Source: CAKZNE01 sp964485405 | Lineage (GTDB): Bacteria > Bacteroidota > Bacteroidia > Flavobacteriales > Schleiferiaceae | Length of the DNA stretch: 64,000 nt | NCBI GenBank assembly: GCA_964485405.1 | Contig: CAZAJG010000008.1 | Coordinates: 48,944 to 112,943 of the forward strand | Reading direction: 5' to 3' | Part shown: piece after piece, positions 9,117 through 17,854 of the stretch | How positions within the stretch are numbered: position 1 is the first letter of the stretch | Layout of the letters: each line of letters starts with the position of its first letter | Notes under the pieces: generated by a model | Told to the model about the DNA's origin: nothing | The model's database searches: none | What the model saw: only the letters and a program-made list of their open reading frames with translations | Made by a program: the position numbers and the translations under genes

Positions 9117-10040
9117 ATGAAGAATATCCTAAGAGTATCTCTTATATGCATTTCAGCATGTATAGCACTTTCTCAAACTTCTTGTCAACGCGAAGCTAAG
9201 GTTCAAAAACTCCGCTTTGTATCCTGGAATATTGAACATCTTGCAGAAAACAATGGGGAAGGTTGTGTTCCCAGACAGGAAGAAGATTATATTCGTCTGC
9301 GTGATTTTGCGCAATCACTGGAAGGGGATATAATATCTCTACAAGAAGTAGAATCTGAAAAGGCGATAGCCAGAGTATTTCCTAAAAGTGAGTGGAATAT
9401 TGTGCTTTCCGATCGTCCGCAAAGCTCATCCTATGAATGTCGTGGCAATGGACAACAATCAACCCAACAGAGAGTGGCCCTAGCTATTCGCAAAGGCATT
9501 GCTTTTGAAAAACCTGGAAATTTCAAAGCATTAGCGCTGGATAGAACGGGCTTGCGTTATGGCGTGGTAGTCAGATTAACGGGCACACCGGACACCATTG
9601 ACGTAATGGCTGTACATCTTAAAAGTGGATGCTTTGTACCCGATTATTCCACCTCAGAAAGAAAGGCCTGTGAAGTATTGGAGCAACAGGTTCCATTGCT
9701 TGACCAATGGGGTGAAGATAGAATCAAAAACAAGCAGAGCTTTGTGATTATGGGCGACTTTAACAACCGACTTACTAATGAAGGCAATAAGTTTTGGGAG
9801 GTACTCACTGAAATGGATGGTGATTCCATAAACCTAAAAAACAGCATGCAAAAGCTAGATGGTTGTCATCCCAGATATCCCTTACCTATTGATCATATAC
9901 TGATGGACCCCTTGGTTTCAAAGTATCAAGTAGAAGGCAGCCAAAAGGTTCACTATTTCCCATCCTCTTCCGCTACCATGACAGAGGAAGAAATGCTGAG
10001 TGACCATTGTCCTATTAGTGTTGTATTGGATTTTCATTAA
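9117..10040 (+). CDS. Endonuclease/exonuclease/phosphatase (EEP) family lipoprotein
   Basis: A 307-aa exported metal-dependent phosphodiesterase-like protein (DNase I fold). The ATG at 9117 is preferred over a TTG at 9057 because a signal peptide begins right there and ends in QTSC, with lipid-modified Cys at residue 23. EEP motifs appear in order: VSWNIEH (about 35-41), SLQEVES, GDFNNRL and LSDHCPI. These supply the Asn/Glu metal site and the Asp-His pair of the active site. The substrate could be nucleic acid, a phospholipid or another phosphodiester; the sequence does not decide. It is a single-gene unit, convergent with the lipase gene. Confidence 0.85.
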   Translation: MKNILRVSLICISACIALSQTSCQREAKVQKLRFVSWNIEHLAENNGEGCVPRQEEDYIRLRDFAQSLEGDIISLQEVESEKAIARVFPKSEWNIVLSDRPQSSSYECRGNGQQSTQQRVALAIRKGIAFEKPGNFKALALDRTGLRYGVVVRLTGTPDTIDVMAVHLKSGCFVPDYSTSERKACEVLEQQVPLLDQWGEDRIKNKQSFVIMGDFNNRLTNEGNKFWEVLTEMDGDSINLKNSMQKLDGCHPRYPLPIDHILMDPLVSKYQVEGSQKVHYFPSSSATMTEEEMLSDHCPISVVLDFH

Positions 10041-10051
10041 AATAGCCCCGA

Positions 10052-10089
10052 ATAAAACAGCCGCCTGAAAGCTCATGTTCCAGACGACT
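10052..10089 (-). terminator. Terminator of the lipase gene
   Basis: In minus-strand RNA a 12-bp stem with three G-U pairs (AGTCGTCTGGAA / TTTCAGGCGGCT, loop of 7) is followed by GTTTTATT. Read on the plus strand the same positions would be A-C mismatches, so it is built for the minus-strand lipase transcript ending at 10118. Confidence 0.65.
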
Positions 10090-10117
10090 ATGATTAAGGC
10101 AAAGATTAGACTGCGAC

Positions 10118-11371
10118 CTAGACGCTTTCTTCTTTAGTCTTTGTTTTACAATAGGCTATATCCTCATTGTATAACTGGCTCGAAGCAGTACAAGCGGATA
10201 TTTTACCTGTAAATGGAATTATATTACTTGATTGATCTAAAATGAGGTTGATGTAAGCGTCAATATGCTGATACAGCATTTGCCCCACAAACTCACAAAC
10301 TTCCCATGGCACATTGGAACCATCTGTGCATGTGCTAGTGGTGCTAGAACCACAATCATCGGCAATAGACGTTCCGCTAAGATCTGAGCAGAAATTCCCT
10401 TGAAACTGCCCCGTTTTGTTTGGATCCATAGGAGCGTAAGGGTTATCACCCAAGTTCACCAGTTTGATAACATCATCCGCACGATCAATAATGCAACTGA
10501 CATAATCTGGAGTGCTCAAGTGCTTCTCATAAATACTTTTGACAACATCAAGATTAGCCCATGATTGAGGCACAACATCCAGAGAATTCCAAATTTTACT
10601 ATTGAACTGTTCCCAGATTTGTTCTCCAACCGGCCGGATTTCAAACACTTGGCGGAATAATTGGACAAAGCCATCATCTCCGATATCTGGTGCTGCGGTT
10701 GGATAGACGTTTTTAGTCCAGCTTGAGTTTTTCATCTTGGCAGCCAAATCGCTATTTAAAGTGCTATCTCCATCACAAAGGGCCACTCCTAGTGCTTCAG
10801 ATAATGCTCCACCTAAACTATGACCGGTGACAATAACCTCCGGATTGTCATCAGAAATATTGGATAAAAATTCTGCTGCTGTTTGGTTGTTACTCAACAT
10901 TTGGGTTAGTATAGATAAACCTCTAAATGTTCCACTAGAAATCTTCGCATCTATAGAGGAATTATAAGGCCAGGCTTTTAAGGAAATCACCGATCCATCT
11001 TCCACAGATGCACCAAAAGCAGAACCGAAGGTAGTACCAGAAGTGGCCACAACATATTGAGAACCATTTTGAAAAATGATCAAACAATTGGTAACGGCTG
11101 CGCTAAAATCAGTATCCGAGCCTTGTTTTACTTTAACATCCATTGGATCTACATATACCGCAGGACCCCAAACCGTTTTCCAGGATGCACCAGAGGCTAA
11201 ATTTAATATTGGCAATTGCGTAGACAGAATAGTGGATATTCTTTTTTCAAAGGCTGCTTCAAATTGACAAGTAATGCTTTCCGATCCATCGAGGGCAAGA
11301 TCCTCTATGCTTCCTCCTGAATTGGATAAAAAAGAAAGAGCAAATGTTTGTTGATAAATGTTTAAACTCAT
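10118..11371 (-). CDS. Class 3 lipase-like alpha/beta hydrolase
   Basis: A 417-aa protein with the nucleophile elbow TGHSLGGALSEALG, in which GHSLGG spans 183-188 and the catalytic Ser is 185. Strands before it (CLIIFQNGSQYVVATSGT) fit the lipase class 3 domain used by triacylglycerol lipases and related esterases. The catalytic Asp is likely in YPTAAPDIGDDGF, which follows the elbow at the usual distance. The His cannot be fixed by eye. No signal peptide is seen, so it appears cytoplasmic or uses another route. A Cys-rich segment (DDCGSS, STCTDGS) near residues 335-350 is unusual for a cytoplasmic protein. The gene is divergent from the next, with a perfect palindrome in between. Confidence 0.8.
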   Translation of the reverse strand: MSLNIYQQTFALSFLSNSGGSIEDLALDGSESITCQFEAAFEKRISTILSTQLPILNLASGASWKTVWGPAVYVDPMDVKVKQGSDTDFSAAVTNCLIIFQNGSQYVVATSGTTFGSAFGASVEDGSVISLKAWPYNSSIDAKISSGTFRGLSILTQMLSNNQTAAEFLSNISDDNPEVIVTGHSLGGALSEALGVALCDGDSTLNSDLAAKMKNSSWTKNVYPTAAPDIGDDGFVQLFRQVFEIRPVGEQIWEQFNSKIWNSLDVVPQSWANLDVVKSIYEKHLSTPDYVSCIIDRADDVIKLVNLGDNPYAPMDPNKTGQFQGNFCSDLSGTSIADDCGSSTTSTCTDGSNVPWEVCEFVGQMLYQHIDAYINLILDQSSNIIPFTGKISACTASSQLYNEDIAYCKTKTKEESV

Positions 11372-11498
11372 GACATTAGTATTAAAAAATGACCTACTCT
11401 TTTTGAGGTTTTTCGGTTTCCACCTTTGTTTCCGGATAACGCTTCAAAGCTGAAAAACAATTACATGGAGATACAGAGGGCTAGCACCTAAATTGCAA

Positions 11499-11520
11499 AA
11501 ACAGGTAGTTCTACCTGTTT
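11499..11520. promoter_or_regulatory. Perfect 22-bp palindrome in a divergent promoter region
   Basis: AAACAGGTAG-TT-CTACCTGTTT, arms of 10 bases with a 2-base centre. It lies between the lipase gene (minus) and the unknown gene at 11567 (plus). The central spacing is too small for an efficient RNA hairpin loop, which favours a protein operator. Confidence 0.45.
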
Positions 11521-11566
11521 CTCTTTAATCGGCTCTCTTTAACTTTAGAGTCTTAAAAGTTAAGTT

Positions 11567-12259
11567 ATGAAACAGCCTTATAAAGATGTAGTTGAAGTGC
11601 AAGAAGCAGTTGACAAGCTGCACAATTACCTTGATGAAATCCAAACCCTTCCCAACATTCTCTCTTTGTTTAATTATGAATTTTACTTTGAATTGAATAG
11701 CTCTTTTCCTTATGCGGATTTTGAGAACATTGAAACTGTACATGCCTATTTTGCCTTTGACCCTACTCTCGACAAACTGTCATTGGTTTTTATTTCAGAA
11801 AAGCAGGATGAAGAATTGGCCAATGTTGTTCAGAAAAGTGCCCAATCTGTTATTTACGAAGCTCCGCTTATAAGCACTTCCTCCATTCCAATTCCGCAGA
11901 ATCACATGGTGCTAGAAAACCCCTACGAAATGGCGGAACGCTGGGCACAAGACCGAGAAGACTGGCTAACGGAAATGTTTAATTCTGTGGATGGGCTTAC
12001 CATAGTATCTGATGTTCCTGTTGGAGACATCACAACACATTTTCAGCAACACGATGAGCTACATATTTTCATTGGTTTAAGAGGTGCTGATACTCCTGAG
12101 ACTGCCTTAAAGCTATCTCTGTTATTTTATGACCCTGAGCATCATAGCTTTCTCACCCAAAGCACGGATGACTTCAGTACTCCAAAACCACCGTTTGGTA
12201 AAAAGAATGATCAAAGCAAGTATGGTCTTCTTATAATGGCGGAAAGTACTGTAGAATAA
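11567..12259 (+). CDS. Unknown soluble protein
   Basis: A 230-aa acidic protein with no signal peptide or membrane span. It appears to hold two similar alpha/beta halves: FENIETVHAYFAFDPTLDKLSLVF in the first half resembles the later TTHFQQHDELHIFIGL plus LKLSLLFYD segment in layout, which may reflect an internal duplication. I do not recognise the family. The next gene starts only four bases after its stop, so it is probably cotranscribed with the membrane protein, kinase and regulator that follow. That context suggests a role in, or response to, that signalling module, but this is inference only. Confidence 0.7.
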   Translation: MKQPYKDVVEVQEAVDKLHNYLDEIQTLPNILSLFNYEFYFELNSSFPYADFENIETVHAYFAFDPTLDKLSLVFISEKQDEELANVVQKSAQSVIYEAPLISTSSIPIPQNHMVLENPYEMAERWAQDREDWLTEMFNSVDGLTIVSDVPVGDITTHFQQHDELHIFIGLRGADTPETALKLSLLFYDPEHHSFLTQSTDDFSTPKPPFGKKNDQSKYGLLIMAESTVE

Positions 12260-12263
12260 ACCA

Positions 12264-12965
12264 ATGCTCTATAATGTCATTGAAATAATAACTCTGTTAG
12301 ATCTAGGGCTGATTTGGATAGCTTTTGTATTTGCCTTGTTATCCCTTAAAACCTATCACCCTTGCTTCCAATACCTATTGTGGTATATGGGGTGTGTAGT
12401 AATAATAGAATCGATAGCCAAGATGCATATATATGAATGGTTACCAGGTAACAACCTATACTTATTCTATGTGTATATGCCTCTTGAGTTTGTTTTATTA
12501 TCCATTATGTATCTCAAAATGTTTAAGCGCCCTCACCAAAAACAAAACAAATTGAAAGGCCTGATAATTTTTGCTTTTGCGCTGATACTTATTCTTTATT
12601 TTTTATTCACGGAAAACCCCTCTCAGGGATGGCATCATGAAAGTTTCGAGCCCATTAGCAAGTTGATTGTAAATGGTTGTATGGTAGGTTTTTCATTGGC
12701 ATTCTTCCTTCAAAATCTCAGAGAACCCTCGCGTTATCTAAATCATTTCAAGTCATTATTTTATTTAAACTCAGGCATATTGCTCTACTTCGCGGGAACT
12801 TTTATCATTTACGTTTTCATGGAAAAAATGGTGGCTGTGGATGTTGAAGAAACTGTTTATTTATGGTTGCTTAATTCGTTACTTATATTTGCTTTTCACG
12901 TGATCTGTATCGCAGCATTATGGCAGATGGACAGCCGTTTGACGAAAACTTTACGCTTTGGATGA
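12264..12965 (+). CDS. Seven-helix membrane protein, possible sensor partner
   Basis: A 233-aa integral membrane protein with about seven predicted helices and short loops. It is four bases after the preceding gene and overlaps the histidine kinase start by 46 bases (12920-12965). The kinase has only one membrane helix and almost no extracytoplasmic region, so this protein is a reasonable candidate for the stimulus-sensing part. That is inference from order and topology; no ligand motif is recognised. The start ATG at 12264 places the first helix at about residues 10-29. Confidence 0.75.
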   Translation: MLYNVIEIITLLDLGLIWIAFVFALLSLKTYHPCFQYLLWYMGCVVIIESIAKMHIYEWLPGNNLYLFYVYMPLEFVLLSIMYLKMFKRPHQKQNKLKGLIIFAFALILILYFLFTENPSQGWHHESFEPISKLIVNGCMVGFSLAFFLQNLREPSRYLNHFKSLFYLNSGILLYFAGTFIIYVFMEKMVAVDVEETVYLWLLNSLLIFAFHVICIAALWQMDSRLTKTLRFG

Positions 12966-13702
12966 CCCTTGCTGTTTTAGCAATGATCATCCTTTCGGTG
13001 TTGGTGATAATAATATTCAGAGTGGCATTTAGCCGGGTGATGGAAGAAAGGAAGAAAATGTTGGAAAGTGAAATTAATCATCGTCAGGAGCTACTGGTTA
13101 ACAGTATTCAAATACAAGAACGAGAACGAAAGAGAATATCCGAAGACCTACATGACGAACTCACCTCTAAGCTCAATGTCCTAAAAATAAACCTATACGA
13201 GCTTAAGCAAAAGCATCCAGAGCTCTACAACAAAACTGGACCAATATTGGATGATGTTATCAATATTTCCAGAGACATCTCCCATGATCTGTACCCTCCC
13301 CTTCTGGTTAAGGTAGGCCTAATAGCCTGTTTGGAGGAGTTGCTTGCGGGGATCCAGAATAAAGTTGAAACAGACGTATTTTATACTGGTAATCCCGAAT
13401 CTCTTTCTTCTGATCAGAAATTACAATTGATGAGAATATATCAGGAGTTAATCCAGAATATGCTTAAACATTCAAAGGCTTCAAAGCTTTCTATTTGCCT
13501 GAGAGTAAGTGATCATTCCATTTCTAGCAGTATTGTTGACAATGGGCAGGGTTTTGACTCCAGTCAAAAAAATGTTGGCTTAGGTCTTAACAGCATAAAA
13601 TCGCGTGTTCAAATATTAGGTGGTTCCCATAAGCTGAAATCACAAAATGGGCATGGGGTTCGGCACACATTTTTTATTCCAATTCAACATGAAAATGCTT
13701 AA
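12920..13702 (+). CDS. Sensor histidine kinase, NarX/DegS type (HisKA_3 + HATPase_c)
   Basis: A 260-aa kinase with one membrane helix (about 14-34), a short coiled coil, and a HisKA_3 dimerisation domain whose phospho-acceptor is His78 in RKRISEDLHDEL. The ATP-binding domain shows the N box ELIQNMLKHSKAS, the G1 box VDNGQGFD and the G2 segment GLGLNSIKSR. There is no periplasmic sensing domain. It should autophosphorylate and pass phosphate to the response regulator encoded next, whose start overlaps its end by 14 bases. The start at 12920 lies inside the upstream gene; a later start would cut off the membrane helix, so it is retained. Confidence 0.9.
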   Translation: MADGQPFDENFTLWMTLAVLAMIILSVLVIIIFRVAFSRVMEERKKMLESEINHRQELLVNSIQIQERERKRISEDLHDELTSKLNVLKINLYELKQKHPELYNKTGPILDDVINISRDISHDLYPPLLVKVGLIACLEELLAGIQNKVETDVFYTGNPESLSSDQKLQLMRIYQELIQNMLKHSKASKLSICLRVSDHSISSSIVDNGQGFDSSQKNVGLGLNSIKSRVQILGGSHKLKSQNGHGVRHTFFIPIQHENA

Positions 13703-14384
13703 ACTGGCCCTGGTAGACGATGAAATTCTCTTTTTGAATGGATTAAAAGCCATACTCGAAAACGAACATGATTTAGACGTGGTTTATACAGCAACCAATG
13801 GTGATGCATTCCTCAAGCAATATCACTCCTCTTCATCCTTTCCAGACATCATTCTGCTCGACCTTAAAATGGATGGAAAAGACGGAGTAGAAATAGCAAA
13901 CCGCATCAAGGAAACTAAGCCCGAGCAAAAGATCATTATTCTTTCCAGTTACTATAAAGACACCTTTTCGGGCTATATGATGCAGCTTGGGGTAAATGCA
14001 TTCTTACCCAAAAACACGCCTCCTGATGAGTTGATTCAAGTTATCCATAAAGTACACAAACAAGGGCTATACTTTAGTGAAAATCAATTTAAAAGCTTGC
14101 AAGACCAACTCTCCTCAAGGGTAAAATTCCGTACTCCATATTATCACGATAAGGAACAAATCAGTCACAGAGAAAAGGAGGTTTTAGAGTTGATCTGTCA
14201 GCAGAACACCAATCAGGAAATTGCCAACAAGCTCCATATCAGCATACGAACTGTGGAAGGACATCGCAACAAGCTCTTATTGAAAACCGAGGCTAAAAAT
14301 ACCGTTGGCTTGGTGCTGTATGCCATTTTTCACCAAATGATAGATTCAGATAAGATGATTAGCGATTATGGCTACGATTTCTAA
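13689..14384 (+). CDS. LuxR/NarL family response regulator
   Basis: A 231-aa two-domain regulator. The receiver domain begins KLALVDDE, with the phospho-acceptor Asp58 in IILLDLKMDG and the conserved Lys108 in FLPK. The C-terminal LuxR-type helix-turn-helix spans ISHREKEVLELI to TVEGHRNKLLLK. The start is set at ATG 13689, which overlaps the kinase gene by 14 bases; an upstream in-frame start at 13647 would add residues that merely translate the kinase's end. Partner of the kinase at 12920-13702. A large hairpin follows and probably ends the operon. Confidence 0.92.
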   Translation: MKMLKLALVDDEILFLNGLKAILENEHDLDVVYTATNGDAFLKQYHSSSSFPDIILLDLKMDGKDGVEIANRIKETKPEQKIIILSSYYKDTFSGYMMQLGVNAFLPKNTPPDELIQVIHKVHKQGLYFSENQFKSLQDQLSSRVKFRTPYYHDKEQISHREKEVLELICQQNTNQEIANKLHISIRTVEGHRNKLLLKTEAKNTVGLVLYAIFHQMIDSDKMISDYGYDF

Positions 14385-14430
14385 TCAGACCTCCTCCTTC
14401 TTGCATAACCAAAGCATCTTTTCCAAATCA

Positions 14431-14523
14431 AAAAAAGCCTGAAAACAGTGAGAGTGTGAGAGGCGAGTGCGAAAAAAAAAAGCAGCATTCGCACTCATTA
14501 CTTCGCGCTCACACTGCTTTTTT
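14431..14523 (+). terminator. Large multi-stem terminator-like hairpin
   Basis: Three nested perfect stems: AAAAAAGC/GCTTTTTT (14431-14438 with 14516-14523), AGTGTGAG/CTCACACT (14453-14460 with 14508-14515) and GAGTGCGAA/TTCGCACTC (14465-14473 with 14488-14496). The structure ends in a T run 47-139 bases after the regulator stop. It is far larger than the other terminators in the window. Confidence 0.7.
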
Positions 14524-14540
14524 GTTATCCCACTAGATCT
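14524..14540. repeat. Partial direct copy of the tRNA-Gln 3' end (possible att site)
   Basis: This 17-mer matches 14 of 17 bases of 19215-19231, which covers the 3' end of the tRNA-Gln gene, in the same orientation. A 9-base core TCCCACTAG is identical (14528-14536 and 19219-19227). The pair brackets the accessory stretch 14.6-19.0 kb. No integrase gene is seen between them. Confidence 0.35.
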
Positions 14541-14643
14541 TGAAAAAATTTTTCTACCATACTGATAATCAAAATATTAACAGATTCGTTTTTCTTCATG
14601 CGGAAAGTTTTTGAACCTAAATTCATTGATTTACCTATTTATT

Positions 14644-15519
14644 TTATAAATGGTCTGTTATCTTCCTCCAATGTTCAATTTGAACTTGCTCTTCCTTTGG
14701 CAAGCTATCAAACCATTTTTTAGCAAAATCATATTTCTCACATAATTGGAAAATTAATTCTGAGGTAATTCTCTGGTTTATTTCAATGGTTGTAGAAATT
14801 GACTCCAATAGCCCTGATTTTTCCTTATAAAACTGATTATATTGTCGATCACCGATGTGTTCGGCATGAACATAATTCGAAAATAAACCCCATTGCTCAA
14901 TTAGCTTAGCCATTCCTGTATTCTTAACTAATTCGTCCGTCTTAATAAGCCTAGCCTCTTTTGGTTTGTAATAAGCTTTCTTTTTTTTATCATCCGACTC
15001 TAAATAAATCTTATTCTTCAAAAGAGCTTCGTGCGTTGATTTAAGTTCACCTTCTAACTCAATTTTCTTCGGATGATCATCAGGTATGCGTTCTACTAGT
15101 CGATTTTGCTTCAAAAGACCATGTAATCGATACACAATCAATCTCAAATCACTTAATTGCTTGTCTTCTGAATCGAAAAACAGATAATTGATAATGACAA
15201 AAGATTCTATTTGAAGCCGACTAAGAGCATAAATTGAAGTAATGTCATAAATAGTAACATGAGTATTTTTAACTGGAAATTCAAAACTTTTAGCTAGTTG
15301 AGCGATGGAATAATTGGTGAATGAATGTCGAAAAAATTTGCTTTCAAGAATTCCAGCAGCTAGCCCCTTAATTTTTTATTCATCGAATATGGCTTGTGCC
15401 ACAGTGGCCAATTGAGTATTTAGTTCTGTAAAGTATTTCAACTGCTTGGGAAGGTTTTGATCCATTGTGGACATTATGATATCCCATTCTATGATACTCT
15501 TCGAATTTTCATTTTTCAT
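14644..15519 (-). pseudogene. Unknown helical protein gene broken by one in-frame stop
   Basis: A single minus-strand frame from ATG 15519 to 14644 (292 codons) reads as a continuous protein except for a TAA at codon 48 (15376-15378). Before it: 47 residues starting MKNENSKSIIEWD. After it: KIKGLAAGILESKFF and a long mainly helical body ending QIEHWRKITDHL. The downstream part has no good start until a TTG at 15147, in the middle of the conserved-looking frame, so that shorter reading is unlikely to be the true gene. I do not recognise the family; the acidic and basic helices suggest a soluble protein. Codon use remains gene-like on both sides, so the break is recent or a sequence error. Confidence 0.7.
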
Positions 15520-16065
15520 ATTGTTGGGTTATTCATGCAGGAACATTATCCAATTGACCAACTCGATAGATGAATAATTTAAAGCGGAAATCCGTAGAAT
15601 TCATTTAGTAGAGTTTAATCAAAAATAGGTCTTTTACATTAGTCAAATTTGTTCATCCTTGGGTCTGCTTTCTTATTCAGGACTTAATATAAATGATACT
15701 TTAACCGAAACAACTTGGGTTTGTTGTCCTAAATTCCTAATCTCCTTTTATTATCTTGACACCAATGATAGACAAGAGTTCATTGACATTTTGATCGCTT
15801 AACACTTAGGTTTGTTTTTAGTTTTGTGGGAAGTTTTCAGACTTTCGAAATTTACAAATTACTCATTATCAATAAATTGAATTTTATTAATAGCAAGAAA
15901 AAATCCTTGCAAATAACTGATCTACAAGGGTTTAAATAATTTTTCATTGACCATTTAGGATCTTTCTCGAACCAATTGTGCAAATTTCCCCTCAATTTAT
16001 AATGTACACTCCCATACCAACTAAAACCAACTGTTTCCCTCTTAAATCTTTCAGATACTTGCATA
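15520..16065. other. 546-base non-coding stretch
   Basis: AT-rich sequence with stop codons in all frames apart from one shadow frame. It holds a TAGTTTTG box at 15819-15826 that fits the -7 consensus on the plus strand, about 240 bases before the next gene, without a well-spaced -33 partner. No repeat, RNA gene or terminator was recognised. Confidence 0.5.
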
Positions 16066-16407
16066 ATGACAGATGAACAAGCTGAACACCTAATTAATCG
16101 AGTATGGGATCTTCGAAGAAGGGGTATAAAAAATGAAGAAGAATTAATTACGACTCTCCAAAAAGAATTCAATGGAACCGATGATAGTTTTAGGTGGGTA
16201 CTAGAAATGATAAATACTGGAGGTTTTAGAGCTAGTATCATGTGCTCGGGAAAAAAATACCCTAAGGGAAATTTAAATATTGAAAGTAATCCAATCCTAA
16301 AAAATGCCTTTAGGATGTATTGGATTGATTTAAGAGGAGAAGACCATTATCGGAAATTTTATCTCAATAGAAACATCCCCTGGTGGATATTTTGGAAACG
16401 CAAATAG
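16066..16407 (+). CDS. Unknown small protein
   Basis: A 113-aa soluble basic protein: N-terminal helices (DEQAEHLINRVWDLRRRG) followed by a mixed segment and an unusual Trp-rich end (PWWIFWKRK). No family is recognised. It is preferred over the longer overlapping minus-strand frame at 15852-16241 because its composition is protein-like, with heptad-spaced charged residues, while the other frame is rich in Ser, Phe and Cys as expected of a shadow. It is followed after 13 bases by a small membrane protein gene on the same strand. Confidence 0.6.
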   Translation: MTDEQAEHLINRVWDLRRRGIKNEEELITTLQKEFNGTDDSFRWVLEMINTGGFRASIMCSGKKYPKGNLNIESNPILKNAFRMYWIDLRGEDHYRKFYLNRNIPWWIFWKRK

Positions 16408-16420
16408 AATTTACAGCACT

Positions 16421-16630
16421 ATGAATAACAAACTATTTTTATTATTGATTACTGTTTTAGTATCAACCTCAATATTTGCTCAGGATTTTAGCGATTCAAC
16501 TAACAACCCTCAATTCAACCGTGAAAAAGACAATGGTATTTGGAGATTACTTCTTGCATTTTCACTATTCTTAATTGTAACATTAGCTAGAAGGCTTATT
16601 AAAAAACAAAAAACTAATGCTCACGGTTAG
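16421..16630 (+). CDS. Small exported membrane protein
   Basis: A 69-aa protein with a clear signal peptide ending SIFAQ (residues 1-20), a short polar segment, one membrane helix (about 45-59, LLLAFSLFLIVTLA) and a basic tail. Topology would place a roughly 20-residue segment outside and RRLIKKQK inside. No family is recognised. It shares its last four bases with the end of the convergent gene at 16627. Confidence 0.6.
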   Translation: MNNKLFLLLITVLVSTSIFAQDFSDSTNNPQFNREKDNGIWRLLLAFSLFLIVTLARRLIKKQKTNAHG

Positions 16631-17076
16631 TATTTCTTTTGCCTTTCCACTAATTCAATAAAACTCTCTATTTCCGAGTTCAAATCCGATACCATGAAGT
16701 TTACTGTTTCAGTCTTATTCCGTTCATTCTCAAACTCTACTTTATAACTTCTGTAAGTCAATCCTAAAATACTGGTATGGCCAGGCACATATTTAATAGA
16801 ATCTATATTTTTAAGAGGGATTACCCTTTCTACAGCATTTCTTTTAAGCATCATCTCTTCACTGTTGAAATATATTGCCCAGCTTTTTTTAACCTTTTTG
16901 AAAACCAAAGCAATTCCAATAATACTCAAGACAAACAGAACTGGATATTTCAAAAATGGACTCGTCTCCCAAGCGTTATAAACAACTGAGGTAATTAAGC
17001 AGAGAATAAGCAAACTAAATACTGCTTTTGGAATCCAATAATTACTAGCTAATTTGATCAATTGCAAATAAGTCAA
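16627..17076 (-). CDS. Two-helix membrane protein with PH-like domain
   Basis: A 149-aa protein. Two hydrophobic helices (about 15-34 and 44-60) are followed by a basic stretch and a beta-rich cytoplasmic domain with RVIPLKNIDSIKYV, a layout seen in small bacterial PH-like (STM3941-type) membrane proteins. That assignment rests on layout, not on a diagnostic motif. The preceding gene on the same strand ends three bases upstream of its start, so they are probably cotranscribed. Confidence 0.6.
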   Translation of the reverse strand: MTYLQLIKLASNYWIPKAVFSLLILCLITSVVYNAWETSPFLKYPVLFVLSIIGIALVFKKVKKSWAIYFNSEEMMLKRNAVERVIPLKNIDSIKYVPGHTSILGLTYRSYKVEFENERNKTETVNFMVSDLNSEIESFIELVERQKKY

Positions 17077-17079
17077 TTT

Positions 17080-17814
17080 TTATAACCCAATCTTGAGGTA
17101 TTTTTTTATCGTTGAATATTCATACCTAAGTTCGAAAAATGGAGTTAAAGGTTTCATATAATGAGGAACATAACAAGCTTTAATGATTTCAATTCCCTCA
17201 TTAGTCAAGGAGAAATCACGAAGGTTAAATGATTCATAACAATCCTCGTAATATTCTAGCGCTGTTTCAAGTTCACCTTGGTCAATATCTCCGTTTTCCA
17301 AGTCTGTATTTAAAACATCCAACTGATCTAAATATTGAAAGTGAAATTCTTTAAAAACCATCATTCTAAAACCTGAGCTGGTATCCAAAACCGATTCAAT
17401 TTTTATTGGTTCGCTTGTTATTAGCGAGTAGTTAAAATAGTCCGTCCATTGAGTACAATACGCTCCGCACCATTCAACATCTAGATTTAGAGATAGAATA
17501 CCCTTTTGGTTGTAGGTAACCTTAAAATCCAAGTACGACACCCTATCATAAGCCCATTTTATTAAGGCAGAATCAATATGATCATCGAGAAACTCCTCAC
17601 GAGTAAGTCGATTTTTTAAATCCCAGTTAATCACTGAATCTATTTGATCATTTCCAGTTCTAATAATTGGGTAATTCATTTTATCACCAGAAACAGGACG
17701 AGAGTAATGTTCGGTTGGAATAATTAAAGTATCGATTCTTGCCTGTTGACCAAATAAGCAAATCGGATTTAGTAAAAAGAGAAAGGAAATAAATTTTGTC
17801 ATTTTACACTTCAT
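17080..17814 (-). CDS. Exported protein, possibly DUF3298/RsiV-like
   Basis: A 244-aa secreted protein with a signal peptide ending LFGQ (about residue 22). The body runs YPIIRTGNDQIDSVIN, then a beta segment LSLNLDVEWCGAYCTQWTD containing a CxxxC pair, then SEPIKIESVLD. That order resembles the DUF4163/DUF3298 region of RsiV-like and PdaC-like proteins, but the similarity is by eye and weak. It is followed by the PH-like membrane protein gene after three bases. Role unknown. Confidence 0.6.
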   Translation of the reverse strand: MKCKMTKFISFLFLLNPICLFGQQARIDTLIIPTEHYSRPVSGDKMNYPIIRTGNDQIDSVINWDLKNRLTREEFLDDHIDSALIKWAYDRVSYLDFKVTYNQKGILSLNLDVEWCGAYCTQWTDYFNYSLITSEPIKIESVLDTSSGFRMMVFKEFHFQYLDQLDVLNTDLENGDIDQGELETALEYYEDCYESFNLRDFSLTNEGIEIIKACYVPHYMKPLTPFFELRYEYSTIKKYLKIGL

Positions 17815-17854
17815 TCCAAATGTTAATTAAGTAGATATACTCGTAATGAACAAC

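Noticed and set aside
14644..15147. A separate 167-aa gene starting at TTG 15147
   Set aside because: The frame continues upstream with protein-like sequence to the in-frame stop and beyond; the TTG is in the middle of it.
15852..16241. 129-aa minus-strand frame overlapping the 113-aa plus-strand gene
   Set aside because: Its composition is rich in Ser, Phe and Cys without domain-like pattern, while the opposite frame looks like a soluble protein and is followed by another gene on its own strand.
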